A stretch of DNA of 64,000 nucleotides from an uncultured Phycisphaerae bacterium (lineage in GTDB: Bacteria > Planctomycetota > Phycisphaerae > UBA1845 > Fen-1342), in assembly GCA_937928595.1 (NCBI GenBank), contig CALGJV010000026.1, forward strand, positions 62,001 through 126,000, written 5' to 3'. A program made the position numbers and the translations under genes. The notes under the pieces were generated by a model. It was given only the letters and a program-made list of their open reading frames with translations. It searched no databases and was not told the DNA's origin. This document shows, piece after piece, positions 33,530 to 42,041 of this stretch (positions are counted from its first letter, which is position 1; each line of letters opens with the position of its first letter).

Positions 33530-34907
33530 TTTCGGCCGCCTCCATGAGGGTCTCGGACGTCGCCGGATGCGGATGGATCGTCAGGGCGATGTCCTCGGCC
33601 AGCGCCCCCATCTCGATCGCGAGCACCGCCTCGGCGATCAGGTCGCCGGCATGTTCCCCGACGATGCCGACACCCAGCACGCGGTTCGTCTGCGCGTCCG
33701 CGATGACCTTCGTGAGACCCTCGGGCCGGCCCATCGCGATCGCCCGCCCCGACGCGCCCCACGGGAACTTGCCGACCTTGATCGCGCGGCCGGCGGCCCG
33801 GGCCTCGCTCTCGGTCAGCCCGCACCAGGCCACCTCGGGGCTCGTGTACACCACCGCGGGAATCGCCCGCGCGTCGAACTCGGCCTTGTGTCCCGCGATC
33901 ACCTCGGCCGCGACGATCCCCTCGCGGCTGGCCTTGTGCGCGAGCATCGGGTTCCCGGCCACGTCGCCGATCGCGAAGATCCGCTTGTCGGCGGTGCGGC
34001 GCGTCGCATCGACCTCGATGAACCCGCGGTCGTTCACGACGACCTGCGTGTGTTCGAGCCCGAGGTTGTCGGTGAGAGGCTGGCGGCCGACCGACACGAG
34101 CACCTGCTCGAACTTGAGCACGTGCCGCTCCGGGCCTTTGGTGAACGCGACCTCGATTTCCTTGCCGACCCGGCGGGCCGCCTCGAGCTTGGCGCTCACA
34201 TGGACGGCCTCGAACTGCTTCGTGAGCCGAGCGACGAGCGGCCGGGCCAGATCGTCGTCGCACCCCGTCAGCAGCCGGTCGAGCGCCTCGACGACGGTGA
34301 TGCGGCTGCCCAGGGCCGCATAGACCTGCCCCAGCTCCAGCCCGATGTACCCGCCGCCGATGACCAGCAGCGTCTTCGGCACGGTCGCCAGCTCCAGCGC
34401 GCCGGACGAATCGACGCAGCAGTCGGCCGGGATCAGGCTCTCCGGCAGCCGCTTCGGCCGCGAGCCCGTCGCGATGATCGCGTGCTTGAACTTCAGCCGC
34501 GCGCCCTGCGGGCCGTCCACACGGATCGTCCGTCCGTCCTCGAACCGGGCCACGCCCTGGATCACCCGGATGTTGCGCTTCTTCGCCAGCGTGCTGATGC
34601 CCCCGCAGAGCTTGTCGACGACGGACTGCTTCCAGTCGCGGACCTTGTCCACGTCGATCTTGGGCTTGCCGAACGTCACGCCCCACTCGGCCGCCGCGTG
34701 GGCGTTCTCGATGAGGTGCGCGACGTGCAGCAGCGCCTTGGACGGGATGCACCCCTCGCGCAGGCACACCCCGCCGAGCACGGGGTTGGCGTCGACCAGC
34801 GTGGTCGGCACGCCCAGGTCCGCCGCCCGGAACGCGGCCACGTAGCCCCCGGGCCCGCCGCCGATGACGACCAGATCCGTTTCTTCCAGCAGTTCGCCGA
34901 CCACCAT
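33492..34907 (-). CDS. lpdA: Dihydrolipoyl dehydrogenase (E3)
   Basis: The 471-residue flavoenzyme reoxidises dihydrolipoamide with NAD+. It has the FAD dinucleotide motif 'VVIGGGPGGYVAAFRA', the redox disulfide Cys48/Cys53 in 'GGVCLREGCIPSK', a central NAD motif 'LLVIGGGYIGLELG', a second FAD strand 'IFAIGDVAGNPMLAHKA', and the catalytic His-Glu pair in 'IHPHPATSETLMEA'. It lies 82 bp after the E2 gene and serves that complex, and possibly glycine cleavage as well. Confidence 0.95.
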   Translation of the reverse strand: MVVGELLEETDLVVIGGGPGGYVAAFRAADLGVPTTLVDANPVLGGVCLREGCIPSKALLHVAHLIENAHAAAEWGVTFGKPKIDVDKVRDWKQSVVDKLCGGISTLAKKRNIRVIQGVARFEDGRTIRVDGPQGARLKFKHAIIATGSRPKRLPESLIPADCCVDSSGALELATVPKTLLVIGGGYIGLELGQVYAALGSRITVVEALDRLLTGCDDDLARPLVARLTKQFEAVHVSAKLEAARRVGKEIEVAFTKGPERHVLKFEQVLVSVGRQPLTDNLGLEHTQVVVNDRGFIEVDATRRTADKRIFAIGDVAGNPMLAHKASREGIVAAEVIAGHKAEFDARAIPAVVYTSPEVAWCGLTESEARAAGRAIKVGKFPWGASGRAIAMGRPEGLTKVIADAQTNRVLGVGIVGEHAGDLIAEAVLAIEMGALAEDIALTIHPHPATSETLMEAAESVLGTAIHALRK

Positions 34908-34989
34908 GTTTCGCTCTCGACTCCCGCGGGGGATTCGCTGCGGCGCGCGTCGCCGGGGCGGGACGGCCCGGACGCGCGCCCGTCGCCCC

Positions 34990-36321
34990 CTACGCCAGCG
35001 CGATCAGCCGCAGCGGGTTCTCCAGCGCCCGGATCACCGCCGTCGTGAACCGCGCCGCGTCGGCCCCGTCCACCACCCGGTGATCGAACGACAGCGACAG
35101 CGGCAGGATCAGCCGCGGCACGACCTGCCCCTCGTACACCGCCGGCCGCAGCTTCGCCTGCCCCAGCCCGAGGATCGCCACCTCCGGGAAGTTCACCATC
35201 GGGGTGAAGAACGTGCCGCCGATCGCGCCCACGTTCGTGATGCTGAACGTCGCGCCGCGCAGGTCCGCGATCTCGAACTTCACCGCCCGGGCTTTCTCGG
35301 CGATGGCCTGCAACTCGGCCGCGACCTGCGGCAGCCTCTTGCGGTCGGCGTCTCGCAGCACCGGCACAACCAGCCCGCGCGGCGTGTCCACCGCGATGCC
35401 GATGTGCCGGTAGTCCTTGTAGACGATCTCCTCCGACGCGGCGTCGTAGCTGCAATTCAGCATGGGATAATCGCGCAGCGCCAGCGCGACCGCCTTGATG
35501 ACGATCGCCGTCATCGTCAGCTTCGCCTCGCCCGCGCGCAGCGTCGCGTTGTAGTCCTTGCGGTGCCGCTCGAGCTCCGTCACGTCGGCCGTGTCGGCAT
35601 GCGTGACCCGCGGCACGTTCTGCCACGCCCGCGTCATCTGCCGCGCGATCGTCTTGCGGATCTGCGGTGCCGCCTCTCGCCGGACCGGCCCGTGGGCCGC
35701 GAAGTCCGGCAGCTCCGCCCCGGCCGGCAACACCGCCGCCGCGGCGCCCGCCGGCGCCGCGGGCGCCGCCGCCCCGCCGGCCGCCGCCCGCTCGACGTCC
35801 TCCCGCAGCACCCGCCCGCCGGGCCCGCTGCCCGCAATCCGGTTGATCTCCACCCCGAGATCCCGCGCCAGCTTGCGCACCGCCGGAGCGGCCGGGACCG
35901 GCCCCTCATCCTCCCCGCGCGCCGCCGGCGCCGGCGCGCTCGCAGCCCCAGCCGGGCGCGACGCGGCCGCCGGAGCCTCGGCCGGCACCGCCGCGGCCGG
36001 AGCCGCCGACACGGGCGCCGCGGTCGGCTGCAGTGCCGGTGCCGCGGTCGGCTTGGCGGTGGGAGCGGCCTCCGCCTGCCCATTGCCGCCTTCCTCAATG
36101 CTGATGAGGACCTGCCCGACCTTGACGGTCTGCCCCGCGTTGACGTGGACCTTGGCGACGCGACCGCCCCGCGGCGAGGGGATTTCGACCGCGGCCTTGT
36201 CGGTTTCGATCTCGAGCATCGGCTGGTACTCGGCGATCGTGTCGCCTTCCTTGACCAGCACGTTGACGACTTGTCCCTCGTGAACGCCTTCGCCCAGGTC
36301 CGGCAGCTTGAAGTCGAACAT
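34990..36321 (-). CDS. Dihydrolipoamide acyltransferase (E2) of a 2-oxoacid dehydrogenase
   Basis: The 443-residue core protein has one lipoyl domain (residues 1-80, lipoyl-Lys42 in 'EIETDKAAVEI'), an Ala/Pro linker, a peripheral-subunit-binding domain ('VRKLARDLGVEINRIAGSGP') and a catalytic domain ending with 'FDHRVVDGADAARFT' (active-site His and the DG pair). The ATG at 36319-36321 starts directly with the lipoyl domain. It could be the E2 of pyruvate, 2-oxoglutarate or branched-chain complexes; one lipoyl domain and the DHRVVDG form fit pyruvate or branched-chain types. No E1 gene is next to it; only E3 follows. Confidence 0.92.
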   Translation of the reverse strand: MFDFKLPDLGEGVHEGQVVNVLVKEGDTIAEYQPMLEIETDKAAVEIPSPRGGRVAKVHVNAGQTVKVGQVLISIEEGGNGQAEAAPTAKPTAAPALQPTAAPVSAAPAAAVPAEAPAAASRPAGAASAPAPAARGEDEGPVPAAPAVRKLARDLGVEINRIAGSGPGGRVLREDVERAAAGGAAAPAAPAGAAAAVLPAGAELPDFAAHGPVRREAAPQIRKTIARQMTRAWQNVPRVTHADTADVTELERHRKDYNATLRAGEAKLTMTAIVIKAVALALRDYPMLNCSYDAASEEIVYKDYRHIGIAVDTPRGLVVPVLRDADRKRLPQVAAELQAIAEKARAVKFEIADLRGATFSITNVGAIGGTFFTPMVNFPEVAILGLGQAKLRPAVYEGQVVPRLILPLSLSFDHRVVDGADAARFTTAVIRALENPLRLIALA

Positions 36322-36410
36322 CGCGTGTCCCTGCTTCGCAGGCCTCGTCCCTACACCCGCTTGGACCGCGATTGTAGCGGCCGCCGGGAACAGGGTGAAC
36401 GGCACGAGTT

Positions 36411-36494
36411 GCGAATCGCGAATCGGGAGGTCGGGAGCAAGTTGGCAAGACGGAAGTTAGAAGTGGGAACTGGGGAGCGCGAAGGCGGAAGCGT
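36411..36494 (+). repeat. Degenerate heptanucleotide array, copy A
   Basis: Twelve consecutive 7-base units run GCGAATC, GCGAATC, GGGAGGT, CGGGAGC and so on to GAAGTGG, GAACTGG, GGAGCGC, GAAGGCG, GAAGCGT. Purine-rich 'GA' recurs every seven bases. The internal part GGAAGTTAGAAGTGGGAA closely matches copy B read on the other strand. Confidence 0.65.
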
Positions 36495-36783
36495 CGCGAC
36501 GAAACCGACTTGTCGCGCACTTCAACCCGTCACCCGCCGTTCCCCACGCGCGCTGGATTGGCGTCACACCGCCGGGTCGGCCGCAACGCGCCCGCCGCAT
36601 AGCGACCTGTTGAAAGACTGGCGGCACGGGCGTCCCGCCCATGTTCTCACCGGCCGGATGCCGCTGCCATGAGGGGCCGATTGCTTTCTCGACGGGCCGA
36701 TCGAGCCCGGAGCGAGCGGCGAACCGTCAGAGGCGGCTGAGCGGAAACGAGGTCCGGATGGCGGAAAAACGGCGACGGCGTGC

Positions 36784-36860
36784 GTTTCCCCGTTCCAACT
36801 TCCCGATTCCCACTTCTTACTTCCGCCTCGCTCCTCGCCACTCGCTCTTCGCTAGTCGCT
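36784..36860 (-). repeat. Degenerate heptanucleotide array, copy B (inverted)
   Basis: On the minus strand eleven 7-mers follow one another: AGCGACT, AGCGAAG, AGCGAGT, GGCGAGG, AGCGAGG, CGGAAGT, AAGAAGT, GGGAATC, GGGAAGT, TGGAACG, GGGAAAC. Position 5 is A in every unit. It begins one base past the NagX-like stop codon. Confidence 0.7.
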
Positions 36861-36861
36861 C

Positions 36862-38121
36862 TCACAGCGCCAACCGAATCCGCATCCGCGTCCCCACCGC
36901 CGTCAAGGCCACCATCAGTGCCGCGAACACGGCCGCCCGCGCCACGGCGACGCCGCCCGCGATGAAGTGCTCCTCCAGCCAACGCACGCCCGCGACGGCC
37001 AGCCCGGCGTACACGATGTCGGGCAGGATGTACGCCAGCAGCGGGTTCGCGCCGACCGGTTGCAGCGGCCGGGCCCACGCCCGCCACCGCCGGCGGTCCA
37101 CCAGGAGATACAGCAGCAGGAACAGGCCCGTGCACAGCGCGGCGCTGTACAGGCACCACGTCGGCGTCGCCTCCACCTTGGAAATGCCGTGCAGCGGATC
37201 GAGCAGCCAACCCGCCGCCGCCAGCCCCAGCCCCAGAAGGAACACCGATGCCACCCCGCCGCCGCGGGCCGCCGCGCCCGCCGCGGCCGAACCGCCGCCG
37301 GCCCGCGCCCCGCCGAGCCCCATCAGCACCGCCACCAGCATCCCCGCGACCGTCAGCGACGCGTGCCCGCCGATGTGCCCGCCCAGGAAGATGTACTCGC
37401 GCACCGGCTGAAACGCCGCCAGCGCCCCGCAGCGGTCGCCGATGTTCAGCAGGACCAGCAGCCCCAGCACGCCCATCAGCCCGGCCGGCGTGCCCCGCGT
37501 CGCCAGGTACGCGAGGCTGCTCACCAGGTACGCCCAGCCGATCAGGCCGAGGACGCCCCACCACTGCGTACGCAGCCAGACCGGGCCGTCGGGCGTCGTG
37601 CCGCGGTACTGCCGCGCGAGCAGGACCAGCAGCACGATCCCCAGCCCGCGCACCGCCAGCCACAGCACGCGCCGCCAGCCCTGCGCGTCGGGGTAGCGGT
37701 TCAGCACGAGGATCACGCCCGCGTACAGCAGCAGCTCGAACACCGGACGCGACAGGCCCGTCGCCGCCGGATCGAGCGCGTGCAGGTTGACCGTGAACAC
37801 GCCCAGCACAAGCAATCCGAACGTGCGGCCGACGATGTGACGCAGCACGCGGTGCCGCGGCCAGCCCTGGGCCCGCCGCCGGTCCAGCGCGAGCGGAATC
37901 GCCAGGCCGACGATGAACAGGAACGCCGGGAACACGAGGTCCGCCACCGTCATCGCGCTGACGTCCGCGGGCGCGTGCCGCAGCCACGCCGGCACATCCC
38001 GCAGGAACCCCTGCCCCAGCTCGTTGACAAAGATCATGCCGAGGATCGTCAGCGCGCGGAACACATCGACCGACGGCACGCGGTCGCCGGCCGGAGGCGA
38101 AATCGCAGGGGGCGTCGTCAT
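36862..38121 (-). CDS. NagX-like membrane acyltransferase (DUF5009 / HGSNAT family)
   Basis: The 419-residue membrane protein has about ten hydrophobic segments. 'RVPSVDVFRALTILGMIFVN' at the N-terminus and 'FPAFLFIVGLAIPLAL' are typical of bacterial relatives of heparan-alpha-glucosaminide N-acetyltransferase (NagX, DUF5009), which acetylate sugars across the membrane. The terminal 'ANPLLAYILPDIVY' segment is also characteristic. The ATG at 38119-38121 follows the GH-family lipoprotein stop by 11 bp on the same strand, so the two are probably one operon, and a role in carbohydrate handling fits. The stop codon is directly followed by the inverted heptad array. Confidence 0.85.
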   Translation of the reverse strand: MTTPPAISPPAGDRVPSVDVFRALTILGMIFVNELGQGFLRDVPAWLRHAPADVSAMTVADLVFPAFLFIVGLAIPLALDRRRAQGWPRHRVLRHIVGRTFGLLVLGVFTVNLHALDPAATGLSRPVFELLLYAGVILVLNRYPDAQGWRRVLWLAVRGLGIVLLVLLARQYRGTTPDGPVWLRTQWWGVLGLIGWAYLVSSLAYLATRGTPAGLMGVLGLLVLLNIGDRCGALAAFQPVREYIFLGGHIGGHASLTVAGMLVAVLMGLGGARAGGGSAAAGAAARGGGVASVFLLGLGLAAAGWLLDPLHGISKVEATPTWCLYSAALCTGLFLLLYLLVDRRRWRAWARPLQPVGANPLLAYILPDIVYAGLAVAGVRWLEEHFIAGGVAVARAAVFAALMVALTAVGTRMRIRLAL

Positions 38122-38132
38122 GCCGCAGTACT

Positions 38133-40835
38133 CTAGCGAAGCGGCGCGGCAGCCGGGACGTCGGTTTCGCGAGAAGGGACCTGCCGGACGACGCCGATCC
38201 CGTAACGCGACGGGTCGATCCAGTTCGCGGCCCCGCCGGTCCACGCGGCCCGCCGTCCCGGGGCCACGCCCGCGGGCACGAACTCGTTGCGGTCCACGTC
38301 GTTCAGCGTCACATCCAGCCCCAGCACCGTGCCGGGTCGGACCTGATGCGCCGTCAGACCGATTTCCGCCAGCGGAATCGCGGCCTCGAGCACGTACCCA
38401 TCGTCCGTCCGCCGGGCCGCCAGCCGCGCCCCCGTCAGCACGCGGTCGGGCCCGAACCAGAACGCCACCGGCGGGCCGTCCGTGTTGTGAACGGGCGCGA
38501 GGCCGAGGTGGATCTCGCAGTCGCGGCGGATGACCGTGCGGGCCGTCGGGCCGCACACCCCGAGGAACACTTCGAGCCCGTCACCGCGCCACATCTCCCG
38601 CGCCGGATGCGGGTTCACGAGCGGGTCCTGGTCCCGCACGTCCGCCCGCACGTACAGCGCATCCGGCCCGACTTGCAGCCGCACCTCGGCCGACGCGTCC
38701 TCCGGCGACCACGCCCCCGCGCGATGAAAGAGCTGCTCCGCGCGGTCGATCCGCAGCGGCGGCGCGTGCCAGCCCGCCCCGGCCGCATCCGCCGCGCCGC
38801 CCAGCTTCGGCCCGCGCGCGTCCGACCACGCGAGCGGCACGACGCCGATCCGCTGCCGCGCCGGACCGAACTCGACGAACCACTCCTCGAGCGTCGCCAC
38901 GCGCCGCAGCCGCTCCAATGGCACCGCCAGCTCCACCGTGCGGGTCTCGCGCGCGGCGAGCACCTCGATGCGCTGCCCCGCCAGCACTTCGCCTCCGCCC
39001 GCCGGCCCGCCGACCACCCGCAACTCGCCCGCCGCGGGCCGCTCGGTTTCGCTCGTCAGGCGCGCCGCCAGGTGCAGCGCTTCGCCCTCGACGCGGCGAC
39101 CGACCGTCAGCGTCAGCGTCGGCAGCACCTCGACCTCGCTGTGCAGGTACAGCGTGACCGCGCCCTCATCCGCCGCCGCGGCCGGCCGCACGCACACCGT
39201 GGCCGTCACCGTCGGGTTGCCCGCCGGCGCCGCTTCGAGCGGCGCGAGCGTCAGCCGCCCGTGCTCCGCGTCCCAGGCCAGGCCCGGCGAGCACACCACG
39301 CGCTGCACCTCCACGCGGCAGTCCGCCAGCAGCGGGTGTTTCACGATCGTCAGCGGCGCGGACTCGCCCGGCGCCAGGAGCGTCAGCGCCGCCGAGAAGC
39401 GCACGCCCGCCCGCAGCGCGTACGCGCGGTCCACGCCCCGGATGTACCGCGGGTGCCGGTCCAGCGATACGGCGGCGCTGCGCCCATCCGCCCGCGCGCC
39501 GGCCCCGGCGACCGCCCGCAGCGTCGTGACGTCGCCGTACGGCCCGACCACGCGCAGCGCCGACCCTGCCGCGCGCACGTCCAGCGTCGCCCTGCGCCCC
39601 AGGTCCGCCGTCCACGCCGTTAGCACGTACTCGTCCGCGTCGGCGTCGTAGAACAGCACACCCCACACGTTCTCCCCTAGCCCCGGCACCCGGCCGAGAA
39701 TCGGCTGGTAGTCCACCTGCTGCACGAGCGTGCGGTATGCATCAAAGGCACGCTTCTTCCGCCCCGCCGCCGTCACGAGCCCGAGCTGCGTGCCCCACTC
39801 GGCCGGCCGGTCGTCCGCCCAGTTCTGGAGATCGAACCAGTAGATGCGCTCCACGCCGGCCGCCAGACTCAAAAGCTGGTTGCGCACGACCAGCGCCGCT
39901 TGGCGCTCGTCAGGCCCCGTGCGGCCGTCCACGATGCTCGTCACCCCGCTCTCACTGATGTGGATCGGCTTGGCGGCGTCGCCGTAGCGGGCCATCACCG
40001 CGCGGATCTCCGCGATCTCCCGCGGAACCTCATGCTCCGGCGGATCGTTCCGATAATAGTGATAATCGAAGATATCGAACGCGTCGCGCGCCCCGAGCCG
40101 ATACAGCCCCTCCACGAACTGGCGGTCCCACGCCCCGAGCGGCGCGACCGCCGGCGCACACACCCGCGCCGCCGGGTCCGCCCGCTTGATCGCCGCAGAC
40201 GCCACCTTTAGCAGCCGCACATAGTCCGCCACACTCGGCTCCGGCGACCAGAACTCGTGAATGTTCGGCTCGTTCCAAACCGACCATTGCGTGATGCGGC
40301 CGCGAAAACGCCGCACCGTCTCCTCGACGTATCGGGCGAAGTCTTCGTAGTCCCGGTCCTCCAGCGGCGCGGTTCGCCCCGTCGGATACCACGCCGCCCC
40401 ATAGCACAGGATCGGGTACCAGCGCAGCCCGGCCCGCTCGAGCGCCGCGTACACTCGCTCCGCGCGGTCAAAGTCGAACCGCCCGCGCTCCGGCTCGACG
40501 ACGTGCCACCACAGATCGCACCGGTCCCACGTCACGCCCAACTCGCCCATCCACGCCGCCCGCCGCGGCACCGTCGTGTCGAGCTCGTCGGGGATGTGAA
40601 ACGCCTTCGTGCCGTTCAGACCGAAGTAGCTGCGCGCCGGATCCCGCGCCGGCCGCAGCGGGCCCGACCAACCCGGGTCCGCACCCGCGCCGCTGCCGGG
40701 CCCGCCCGCAGAACGACACGCCGCCGCGCTCCCGGCCACCCACACCGTCGCGAGAACCAGCCCCGCTGCCCGCCCCCGCCCGCACAACGTCGCCTTCCGC
40801 CGCGTCGTACCACTCCCCGTCGCGCATCCGCTCAT
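38133..40835 (-). CDS. Clan GH-A glycoside hydrolase lipoprotein with C-terminal CBM9-like domain
   Basis: The 900-residue protein has a signal with a cysteine ('VAGSAAACRSAG'), so it is probably a lipoprotein; AGGAG precedes the ATG at 40833-40835. Residues 60-420 form a (beta/alpha)8 barrel of the GH39/GH5 type: acid/base Glu189 in 'WNEPNIHEF' and nucleophile Glu295 in 'IHISESGVTS' are the usual pair of retaining glycosidases. Beta-rich domains follow. The last 230 residues resemble CBM9-type carbohydrate-binding modules ('LYVRADVRDQDPLVNPHP', 'GDGLEVFLG', 'EAAIPLAEIGL'). The sugar is not predictable; beta-xylosidase- or glucosidase-like activities are common. It is divergent from the URO-D-like genes. 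Confidence 0.82.
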   Translation of the reverse strand: MSGCATGSGTTRRKATLCGRGRAAGLVLATVWVAGSAAACRSAGGPGSGAGADPGWSGPLRPARDPARSYFGLNGTKAFHIPDELDTTVPRRAAWMGELGVTWDRCDLWWHVVEPERGRFDFDRAERVYAALERAGLRWYPILCYGAAWYPTGRTAPLEDRDYEDFARYVEETVRRFRGRITQWSVWNEPNIHEFWSPEPSVADYVRLLKVASAAIKRADPAARVCAPAVAPLGAWDRQFVEGLYRLGARDAFDIFDYHYYRNDPPEHEVPREIAEIRAVMARYGDAAKPIHISESGVTSIVDGRTGPDERQAALVVRNQLLSLAAGVERIYWFDLQNWADDRPAEWGTQLGLVTAAGRKKRAFDAYRTLVQQVDYQPILGRVPGLGENVWGVLFYDADADEYVLTAWTADLGRRATLDVRAAGSALRVVGPYGDVTTLRAVAGAGARADGRSAAVSLDRHPRYIRGVDRAYALRAGVRFSAALTLLAPGESAPLTIVKHPLLADCRVEVQRVVCSPGLAWDAEHGRLTLAPLEAAPAGNPTVTATVCVRPAAAADEGAVTLYLHSEVEVLPTLTLTVGRRVEGEALHLAARLTSETERPAAGELRVVGGPAGGGEVLAGQRIEVLAARETRTVELAVPLERLRRVATLEEWFVEFGPARQRIGVVPLAWSDARGPKLGGAADAAGAGWHAPPLRIDRAEQLFHRAGAWSPEDASAEVRLQVGPDALYVRADVRDQDPLVNPHPAREMWRGDGLEVFLGVCGPTARTVIRRDCEIHLGLAPVHNTDGPPVAFWFGPDRVLTGARLAARRTDDGYVLEAAIPLAEIGLTAHQVRPGTVLGLDVTLNDVDRNEFVPAGVAPGRRAAWTGGAANWIDPSRYGIGVVRQVPSRETDVPAAAPLR

Positions 40836-40926
40836 GGCCACGCTCCTGTCGTGATCTGAGTCACCGCCGCCGCGCCCGCTCACGCGGGGTCATTCTACGG
40901 CCGCCGCCACCGCGCGCCGACCTGGA

Positions 40927-40944
40927 CAAATGTTCTGACATTTG
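40927..40944. promoter_or_regulatory. Operator-like palindrome in the divergent carbohydrate promoter
   Basis: CAAATGTtctgACATTTG is a perfect 7-bp inverted repeat with a 4-base centre, lying in the 171-bp divergent gap between the glycosidase (-) and the URO-D-like gene (+). Its TGACATT half recurs at 40992-40998. Such sites are bound by dimeric regulators; one could control both directions. Confidence 0.45.
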
Positions 40945-40969
40945 GCGCGATCAGCGGCACGTTGCCCGG

Positions 40970-40998
40970 TTGACAGCGCTTACCAACTGCCTGACATT
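40970..40998 (+). promoter_or_regulatory. Possible promoter of the 41007 gene, perhaps leaderless
   Basis: A perfect TTGACA (40970-40975) is 17 bases before GACATT (40993-40998), a poor -10. A start from it would lie just before the ATG at 41007, which has no Shine-Dalgarno; the transcript may be leaderless. The -10 overlaps the second TGACATT half-site. Confidence 0.3.
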
Positions 40999-41006
40999 CC
41001 GGCCTG

Positions 41007-42011
41007 ATGAACTCCTACGACCGCACCCTCGCCCAGCTTCGCGGCCGGCCCGTCGATCACCTGCCGGTCGCGCCGCTGCTGATGGTCTTCGCGGCCGATC
41101 ACATCGGCGTGCGCTATCGCGACTACGTTCGCGATCACCGGCTGCTGGTTCGCGCTCAACTCGCGCTGTGCGAGGACTACGGCCTCGACCTCGTCTCCTG
41201 CTGCTCGGACGCCTGGCGCGAGGCCGCCGATTGCGGCGCGGCGCTGGAGTTTCCCGAGCACCAGCCGCCGCACGCCGCCGGTCGCCGCCTCACCGCGCCC
41301 GCCGACCTCGCCACGCTCACCCCTACCGACCCGCTCGGCGGCGGACGCATGACCGACCGCATCGCCGCCGTGCAGGCTTTCGCCGCCGCGGTCAAAGGCC
41401 GCGTCCCGATCCTGGGCTGGATCGAGGGCCCGCTGGCGCTGGCCGCGAACCTGTACGGACTCAACGAGTTCCTGATCGCGACGCGGCGCGAGCCGACGTT
41501 CGCCGCGGCGCTGCTCGACTGGTGCGTCGCGCTCGGCGAGCGCTTCGCCCGCGCGCAGGTCGCCGCCGGGGCCGACCTGATCGGCATCGGCGACGCGGCC
41601 GCGTCCCTGGTCGCCCCCGCGTACTACGAGCGCGAGATCGCACCACGCGAGCGGCGGCTGGTCGCTGCGATTCACGCCGCCGGGGCCGCCGTGCGGCTGC
41701 ACATCTGCGGCGATCTGCACGGCAAGTTCGCCGCGGCCGCCGCGACCGGTGCGGACCTCATCGACGTGGACTTTCCGCAGACGCTGGCCGAGGTGCGGGC
41801 GGCGGTCGGGCCGGACGTGTGCCTCGCGGGCAACCTGCACCCGGTCGAGCAGGTGCTGCACAGCGACCCGGAGCGGATCCGCCGCGACCTGGCGGTCTGC
41901 CACGGACAGGCCGGCCCGCGGTACGTCGTCGCCGCCGGGTGCGAGGTGCCCCCCGGCACGCCGCCCGAGAATCTGCGGGCGCTGGTGGACTACGCCCGGT
42001 CCGCGGCCTGA
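41007..42011 (+). CDS. URO-D superfamily protein, MtaA/CmuA-like methyltransferase type
   Basis: The 334-residue TIM-barrel protein belongs to the uroporphyrinogen decarboxylase superfamily. It has the zinc-site pattern of the MtaA/CmuA corrinoid:coenzyme methyltransferases, HxC(x)nC: His232, Cys234 ('LHICGD') and Cys312 ('AAGCEVPPGTPPENL'). True HemE lacks this and uses other residues, so a role in methyl transfer is more likely than heme synthesis. It sits between a glycosidase and another URO-D protein. In this context it may remove methyl groups from methylated sugars, which is inference. No corrinoid protein is adjacent. Confidence 0.85.
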   Translation: MNSYDRTLAQLRGRPVDHLPVAPLLMVFAADHIGVRYRDYVRDHRLLVRAQLALCEDYGLDLVSCCSDAWREAADCGAALEFPEHQPPHAAGRRLTAPADLATLTPTDPLGGGRMTDRIAAVQAFAAAVKGRVPILGWIEGPLALAANLYGLNEFLIATRREPTFAAALLDWCVALGERFARAQVAAGADLIGIGDAAASLVAPAYYEREIAPRERRLVAAIHAAGAAVRLHICGDLHGKFAAAAATGADLIDVDFPQTLAEVRAAVGPDVCLAGNLHPVEQVLHSDPERIRRDLAVCHGQAGPRYVVAAGCEVPPGTPPENLRALVDYARSAA

Positions 42012-42041
42012 GGGCCCCGGCCGGCACGAGGTGGGAACCGC

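Larger units (their letters stand above)
36322..36861. other. Gene-free region with inverted heptad repeat arrays
   Basis: 540 bp between the NagX-like gene and the E2 gene. It carries a purine-rich 7-bp-period array at 36411-36494 and a related array on the opposite strand at 36784-36860, the latter abutting the NagX-like stop codon. Between them is a GC-rich spacer with a short CGGGCG/CGCCC-type dyad near 36630-36645. I see no gene or transposase. Confidence 0.6.

Noticed and set aside
36322-36861. Inverted arrays as ends of a transposon or MITE
   Set aside because: The arrays are degenerate heptads, not a fixed terminal sequence; no transposase or target-site duplication is visible.
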